This document shows positions 59,563 to 64,000 of a DNA stretch of 64,000 nt, in pieces. Position 1 is the first letter of the stretch. Each line of letters starts with the position of its first letter. The position numbers were made by a program, and so were the translations under genes. The notes beneath the pieces were generated by a model. That model ran no database searches. It was not told the DNA's origin and saw only the letters and a list, made by a program, of their open reading frames with translations. Source of the stretch: Nocardia inohanensis NBRC 100128 (GTDB taxonomy: Bacteria; Actinomycetota; Actinomycetes; Mycobacteriales; Mycobacteriaceae); the NCBI RefSeq assembly GCF_001612945.1, contig NZ_BDBK01000001.1, forward strand, positions 310,001-374,000. The letters are read 5' to 3'.

Positions 59563-60147
59563 TCATCGGCGTTTGACCCAGAGCATGCCGCGACCGGATT
59601 CCCGGGGTGCGCGGAGCTCGCGCGGTTCGATGCGTTCGAGCTGATAGCCGAGCCGGCGGGCGACGGCGGCACTGCGTTCGTTGGCCGCATCGCAGCGGAT
59701 CTCGACCTGTTCGATACCGGGCAGCTCCAAGGCGATCCGGGTCAAGGCCGCCGCGCTGCGGGTCACCACGCCGCGCCCGGTATGCGCGACATGACACCAG
59801 TACCCGATTTCCAAGGTCGCGGGTCCGACCCGGTCGTGCAGCCCGATCGCGCCCAGCAGCGCCCCGCCGGTATCGAAGATGCCGTAGAGGAATCCCCCGT
59901 CCGCGGTCGGCCAGCCCGCCAGGGTCCGTTCACCGACCTCCCGCTGCCGTTCCAGTGTCATCGGCTCGGGGAGCCACTCCATCCATGCATGCAGGTGTTC
60001 GAAGGAGGCCGTGACGGCCTCGAACCGCGCCATCAGATCCTGCGGCTGCCAGCGCCGGATCAGCAGGTCGCCCAACTCGATTCGCTGCGGCGGGCACACC
60101 CCCGCCGCGAGCGCCGGGGGCGGCGCGTCGTTCGGTTCGGCGCTCAC
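59563..60147 (-). CDS. GNAT family N-acetyltransferase, RimJ/RimL-like, 194 aa
   Basis: Uses acetyl-CoA to acetylate an amine. The A motif is RGVVTRSAAALTRIAL (RGxxTRSA, with HTGRGVV before it), followed by NERSAAVARRLGYQLE. GTG start overlaps the stop of the upstream acyl-CoA dehydrogenase as GTGA (60144-60147). Substrate not known. Confidence 0.9.
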   Translation of the reverse strand: MSAEPNDAPPPALAAGVCPPQRIELGDLLIRRWQPQDLMARFEAVTASFEHLHAWMEWLPEPMTLERQREVGERTLAGWPTADGGFLYGIFDTGGALLGAIGLHDRVGPATLEIGYWCHVAHTGRGVVTRSAAALTRIALELPGIEQVEIRCDAANERSAAVARRLGYQLERIEPRELRAPRESGRGMLWVKRR

Positions 60148-61952
60148 AGCCAGGCCGGGTCCAGGTCGAGGGTGGTGCGGTCGCCGGAGTTCAGCAGATC
60201 GAATTGGGGGCCGGTCTTGGGCAGTTCCCAGGCGAAGAAGTAGCGGGCGGCCGCGCGCTTGCCCTGGCGGAAAGCGGGATCGCGGTCCGCGGGCAGGGCG
60301 TCGGCGGTGACGGCCTGCGCCAGCCAGATCCAGGCGAGCACGACGTGACCGAAGGCTTCGAGGTAGGCGGCGGAATTGGCCAGGGCGGCCTGCGGATCGC
60401 CCTGGCTCCAGAGACCGGCGGTGGTGGCGACCAGCCGGTTCACGGCGGCTTCGAGAGCCGCGGCGAAGGATGCGAGTTCCTGATCATCGGCCGCACGGGC
60501 TTCGGCGATGGTGGCCGCGATGGTCTCCACCAGCAACGCCAGCGCCGCACCGTGGTCGAGCACGACCTGCCGGCCCAGCAGATCCAGGCTCTGAATCCCG
60601 TGCGTCCCTTCGTGAATGGGGTTGAGCCGATTGTCGCGATAGTGCTGTTCGACGTCGTAATCCCGCGTGTACCCCGCCCCGCCGTGCACCTGAATGGCGA
60701 GATCGTTGGCGGCCAGGCACCACTGGCTGGGCCAGGATTTGGCGATGGGCGTGAGCACCCGCAGCAGGGTGGCGGCGCGCTCCCGGTCGGATTCCTCCGG
60801 CGCGGTGCGGTGTTCGTCGACCAGCTTGCCGCAGTACAACTGGAGCGCCAGCGCGCCTTCGGCGTACGCCTTCTGCGCCAGCAACATCCGCCGCACATCG
60901 GGATGCTCCACCAGGGGTACCTGCACCCCGCCGCGCGCCCCGATCGGCCGCCCCTGCGGACGATTGCGCGCGTAGTCGAGGGCCTTGAGGTATCCGGTGT
61001 AACCGAGCGCGGTGGCCGCCAGCCCGACGCCGATGCGGGCCTCGTTCATCATGGTGAACATCTGTGCCAGACCGTGATTCGGCTCGCCCACCAGATAGCC
61101 GACCGCACCCGCCTGCCCGCCCGGGGTGTAGCGCCCGTCGCCGAAAACCGGTGCGGTATTGACCGTTCCGCGCCAGCCCATCTTGTGATTGATTCCGGCC
61201 AGCACCACGTCGTTGCGGACGGTCGCCGCGCCCTGCTCGTCGGGCAGGAATTTCGGCACGATGAACAGCGAGATGCCCCGCGTCCCCTCCGGCGCGCCCG
61301 GAATCCGGGCCAGCACCAGGTGCACGATGTTCTCCGAAAGATCGTGATCCGCACCCGAAATCCACATCTTGTGGCCGAATACGCGATAGCTGCCGTCGTC
61401 CTGCGGGACCGCGCGGGTGGTGATGTCGGCCAGGCTGGAGCCGGCCTGCGGCTCGGAGAGCGCCATGGTCCCGAAGTACCGGCCCTCCAGCATCGGCTTG
61501 ACGTAGGCGTCGATCTGCTCGGGACTGCCGTGCGCGGCAAGCAGATTGGCATTGCCGGTGGTGAGCAGCGGGTAGGAGGCGGTGGCCACATTGGCGGCGT
61601 GGAACCAGGACATGCAGGCGGTGTAGACCGCGTGCGGCAGCTGCTGGCCGCCGATCTCGTAATCCATGGCCGCGCCGATCATTCCGGCGTCCCCGAAGGC
61701 CCGCAGCGCCTTGCCGACCGCGGGGATGATGTGCACGTTCTCGCCGTCGAAGGTGGGTTCGTGCAGGTCGTTCTCGCGATTGTGCGGCGCGAAGTAGGTG
61801 GTGGCCAGGTCCTGGCACAGTCGCAGCACCTGGTCGAAGGTCTCCCGCGAATGATCGGCGAACCGTTCCCGGGTGGTCAGCGCGGGCACGTCGAGCCAGT
61901 CGTAGAGCAGGAACTCGATATCGCGGGCGGACATGATCACGGACGGGTTCAT
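60144..61952 (-). CDS. Acyl-CoA dehydrogenase (FadE type), 602 aa
   Basis: FAD-dependent enzyme for alpha-beta oxidation of acyl-CoAs. Motifs: ALSEPQAGSSLADITTRA and KMWISGADHDLSENIVHLVLARI (FAD-binding region), GGAGYTRDYDVEQHYRDNRL and PIHEGTHGIQSLDLLG, in which the E-G-T is the usual catalytic Glu region. The longer C-terminal part is normal for this large branch. It runs into the GNAT gene by a GTGA overlap. Divergent from nothing nearby; the AraC gene follows upstream on the same strand. Confidence 0.94.
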   Translation of the reverse strand: MNPSVIMSARDIEFLLYDWLDVPALTTRERFADHSRETFDQVLRLCQDLATTYFAPHNRENDLHEPTFDGENVHIIPAVGKALRAFGDAGMIGAAMDYEIGGQQLPHAVYTACMSWFHAANVATASYPLLTTGNANLLAAHGSPEQIDAYVKPMLEGRYFGTMALSEPQAGSSLADITTRAVPQDDGSYRVFGHKMWISGADHDLSENIVHLVLARIPGAPEGTRGISLFIVPKFLPDEQGAATVRNDVVLAGINHKMGWRGTVNTAPVFGDGRYTPGGQAGAVGYLVGEPNHGLAQMFTMMNEARIGVGLAATALGYTGYLKALDYARNRPQGRPIGARGGVQVPLVEHPDVRRMLLAQKAYAEGALALQLYCGKLVDEHRTAPEESDRERAATLLRVLTPIAKSWPSQWCLAANDLAIQVHGGAGYTRDYDVEQHYRDNRLNPIHEGTHGIQSLDLLGRQVVLDHGAALALLVETIAATIAEARAADDQELASFAAALEAAVNRLVATTAGLWSQGDPQAALANSAAYLEAFGHVVLAWIWLAQAVTADALPADRDPAFRQGKRAAARYFFAWELPKTGPQFDLLNSGDRTTLDLDPAWL

Positions 61953-62027
61953 GGTTCCTCGAACGGTCGGGTGCGGCTGGGGTACCAGCCGGTCTACCAG
62001 ATCCCGCCACGCCGAGGGGAGCGGAGG

Positions 62028-63062
62028 TCAGGAACGCACGGTCGCGCGACCCCGGTGCAGACGTCCGAAATGTCCGGGTGACTGGCCCTTCCAGGTGCGG
62101 AAGGCCGAGGCGAAGGCGGAGGTGCTGGCGTAGCCGAGGCGTTCGGCGGCCTGCTCCACGGTGAGCCCGGCGATGAGCAGCTCCTCGGCCAGCATGCCGA
62201 CCGTCTCGGTGCTGAGCTCGCGGAAGGTGGTGCCCTCCTCGGAGAGCCGGCGGCGCAGGGTGCGCACGCTGACATCCAGGTCGGCGGCGATGCGGGCCTG
62301 GTCGGCGGAGCCGCCGTGGCGGATGAGTAGCTGGCGCACCCGGCCGCTGAGACCGCTGCGGCTGCGGCGGGATTCCATCAGGTCGTTGCATTGCTGTTCG
62401 TAGAACCGGGCGGTCGACATATTCGATTGCGGGAGCGGGGTTTCCAGGGTGACGGCCTGGAAACCGATCCGCGACACCGGCTGCGAGAAGACGACCTCCT
62501 CGACGCCGAAGACCGCGCCGAACATCTCGTAGATGGGATGGGCCTCCACGTACAGCTCCACGCGCACGGCCGGCAGCCGGATGGGGATGAGGTCCTGCTG
62601 GATGGTGGCGATGGCGGCCAGATCGCGTTCCAGGGCGAAGCGGCGGATATCGGCGGGCAGCGCGGTGTCGTCGCGCACCACCCACACCACCTCGCCCTTG
62701 TCCTCGAGGTAGTGGTGCGCGGTGCTGAACGACAGATCGGCGTAGCGCAGTGCGATATCCATGGCGTGCCGCAGGTTCGCGCTGCTCATCAACGCGAAGC
62801 CGAGCACGCCCAGCGACGGCGGATGGCAGAGCAGTCCGGCCAGCAGGCCGAGGCCCGGTTCGTCCTTGATGCCCTCCACCACATTGCGCATGACCAGGCA
62901 TTCCTGGATCCAGGTGATCTCACAGGACGGGTCGCGCAGGTCCAGCTCCCGGATCCCGCTGTCCCGCAGGACGCTTCGCATCTCCAGCCCGCGGCCGAGG
63001 GCGAAATCGGCGAGGAGAGCCGTGCTGGTGATGGAACGCAGTTGCGCCAACTCTTCCGTCAC
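62028..63062 (-). CDS. AraC family regulator, arabinose-binding-domain type, 344 aa
   Basis: N-terminal PF12625-type ligand domain (residues 10-200; GRGLEMRSVLRDSGI, SSANLRHAMDIALRYADL) and C-terminal AraC helix-turn-helix (about 240-335; VRTLRRRLSEEGTTFREL, then AAERLGYASTSAFASAFRTW). Such regulators often control fatty-acid or xenobiotic oxidation genes. It lies 75 bp upstream of the acyl-CoA dehydrogenase on the same strand and is divergent from the aldehyde dehydrogenase, likely targets. Confidence 0.92.
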   Translation of the reverse strand: MTEELAQLRSITSTALLADFALGRGLEMRSVLRDSGIRELDLRDPSCEITWIQECLVMRNVVEGIKDEPGLGLLAGLLCHPPSLGVLGFALMSSANLRHAMDIALRYADLSFSTAHHYLEDKGEVVWVVRDDTALPADIRRFALERDLAAIATIQQDLIPIRLPAVRVELYVEAHPIYEMFGAVFGVEEVVFSQPVSRIGFQAVTLETPLPQSNMSTARFYEQQCNDLMESRRSRSGLSGRVRQLLIRHGGSADQARIAADLDVSVRTLRRRLSEEGTTFRELSTETVGMLAEELLIAGLTVEQAAERLGYASTSAFASAFRTWKGQSPGHFGRLHRGRATVRS

Positions 63063-63198
63063 TCAGGCAGTCTCGCAAACTTTCGGCGTTCGCATGGCCG
63101 TTACCGGCGGGTAGGTTGCCTGGCGGCGGCCCATATTCGGTGATTGATGGCCTATTGCGGACTGTTCGCTCGAAACCCTCAGCCATACGGTGTGATTC

Positions 63199-64000
63199 AT
63201 GCGCAGCGCGCAACCAACACAGACCCGGGACTCGGTTTCCGGAAAGGTCCATCCAGCGATGCTCACCGTGATCGCACCCGCCGACGGCCGGGTGCTCGAC
63301 ACCATTGCCACGGATTCGCCTGCCCAGGTACACCGTACGGTGGAACGGCTGCGGGACAATGCGGCGCTATGGCGGTCGCTGGGCGTGGTCGGGCGGGTGC
63401 ACTGGATCGGGGCCTTCCGAAACTGGTTGCTGGACAATCGGGATGAGATCATCGCGCTGCTCGGGCGGGAAACCGGTAAGGCGGAATCGGAGACCGAGGC
63501 GGAGTTCCTGCTCGCCCTCGAAGCCGTCGACCACTTCCGCACGCACGCAGCCGAATTCCTGGGCGGGCGGCAGATCCCGGAATCACCGCGGCCGGGCGCG
63601 AGTATGCAACTGGCCATCGCCAATCACTCGTGCGAGGTGGTGGGGGTGATCGGCCCGTGGACCTACCCGCTCGCGCTCGCCATGTTCGATGCCATGCCCG
63701 CGCTCATGGCCGGTGCGGCGGTGGTGGTGAAACCCTCCTCGGCGACCCCGCTCACCCTGCGCGCGGTCACCGCCGGCTGGGCGAGGCTCGGCGCCCCAGC
63801 GGTTTTCGAGACCGTGGCCGGGCACGACGCCGGGCCCGCGGTGCTGGACAGCGTGGACTACGTGCGCTTCACCGGGAGCATGGAGACCGGCAAGGTGGTG
63901 GCGCTGCGCGCGGCCGCCCGGCTCATCCCCTGCTGCCTGGACCTGGGCGGAAAATCGACCGCCATCGTGCTCGCCGACGCCGACCTCGATCAGGCGGCGG
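63199..64000 (+). CDS. Aldehyde dehydrogenase family protein, N-terminal part (cut by window edge)
   Basis: NAD(P)-binding half of an ALDH. GVIGPWTYPLALAM, then VVVKPSSATPLTLRAV and FTGSMETGKVV are the standard coenzyme-binding blocks; the general-base region reads CCLDLGGKSTAIVL, with Asp where the family usually has Glu (LELGGK). The catalytic Cys lies beyond the window end. Start ATG at 63199 sits just after a possible -10 TACGGT (63186-63191), so the mRNA may be leaderless; ATG 63259, 11 nt after GGAAAGG, is the alternative. Divergent from the AraC gene. Confidence 0.85.
   Translation, partial: MRSAQPTQTRDSVSGKVHPAMLTVIAPADGRVLDTIATDSPAQVHRTVERLRDNAALWRSLGVVGRVHWIGAFRNWLLDNRDEIIALLGRETGKAESETEAEFLLALEAVDHFRTHAAEFLGGRQIPESPRPGASMQLAIANHSCEVVGVIGPWTYPLALAMFDAMPALMAGAAVVVKPSSATPLTLRAVTAGWARLGAPAVFETVAGHDAGPAVLDSVDYVRFTGSMETGKVVALRAAARLIPCCLDLGGKSTAIVLADADLDQAA

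Noticed and set aside
63088..63114. GTTC-17 bp-GGGTAG before the aldehyde dehydrogenase, similar to the SigF-like sites.
   Set aside because: Spacer is 17 rather than 15 bp and the -35 match is weak; a better -10 lies closer to the gene.
1..64000. tRNA, rRNA, CRISPR array, integrase, transposase or prophage signatures.
   Set aside because: No T-loop-like tRNA sequences, no repeat-spacer arrays and no recombinase motifs were seen on either strand; the holin-family gene at 22071 belongs to a chromosomal envelope operon.

Overview
The window is 64 kb of a very GC-rich actinomycete chromosome. The gene content (paired DUF6325/SHOCT proteins, a holin/DUF3618/DUF4235 operon, a deazaflavin-type nitroreductase, a PapA-like acyltransferase, MmyB-type regulators, FmdA/FmdB, a rubber-oxygenase-like MpaB protein, several FadE-era mycolata families) fits the Mycobacteriales, most likely Nocardia or a close relative. 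This is inference from families; no rRNA or marker gene is present. I saw no tRNA, rRNA, CRISPR, prophage, integrase or insertion sequence. Coding density is high, and many start codons are GTG, several apparently leaderless.

Layout. 1-4.2 kb: SulP anion transporter, a GAP/LysE-like exporter, then a DUF6325-SHOCT-membrane protein group. 4.2-6.7 kb: a minus-strand operon of a small protein, a polyprenyl diphosphate synthase and an MpaB/Lcp-like heme oxygenase. 6.9-8.8 kb: a MarR gene, a small membrane protein and an NmrA-like reductase that share an operator motif. 8.8-12 kb: formamidase operon (fmdA, fmdB, cytosolic AmiC-like amide sensor) beside a divergent MarR gene. 12-17 kb: epimerase, TerD, SRPBCC proteins and a zinc alcohol dehydrogenase. 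17-25.5 kb: F420-type nitroreductase with a divergent LuxR regulator, a GT-C type membrane protein, a holin/DUF3618/DUF4235 operon, DUF72, BrkB. 25.5-29.5 kb: four glycosyltransferases in one operon whose genes all overlap by 4 nt. 29.7-36.1 kb: an unusual molybdopterin enzyme, an SDR/DUF2867 protein, a lipoprotein-catalase pair and a DJ-1/PfpI protein. 36.3-47 kb: PapA-like acyltransferase, secreted protease, cold shock protein, BisC-like molybdoenzyme, a 16-residue-repeat secreted protein with a class F sortase, and a double-TerD protein. 47-57 kb: patatin, two tandem MmyB-type regulators, a second BrkB, two helicases (one with a SWIM partner), an Excalibur-domain remnant. 57-64 kb: DUF7455, a hairpin-rich intergenic stretch, copZ-like chaperone, VOC, GNAT, acyl-CoA dehydrogenase, AraC and the start of an aldehyde dehydrogenase.

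Common control. Ten sites of the form GNNT-15 bp-GGG(T/C)A lie upstream of genes here, all with exactly the same spacer. They precede the catalase pair, PfpI, the FeS-less molybdoenzyme, the glycosyltransferase operon, BrkB, the holin operon and others. This looks like a SigF/SigB-type general stress regulon spread across 13-36 kb and is the strongest system-level signal I found.

Starts are chosen from Shine-Dalgarno spacing, gene overlaps or promoter distance, and alternatives are named where they matter. Protein families are recognised by eye from motifs, not by database search.
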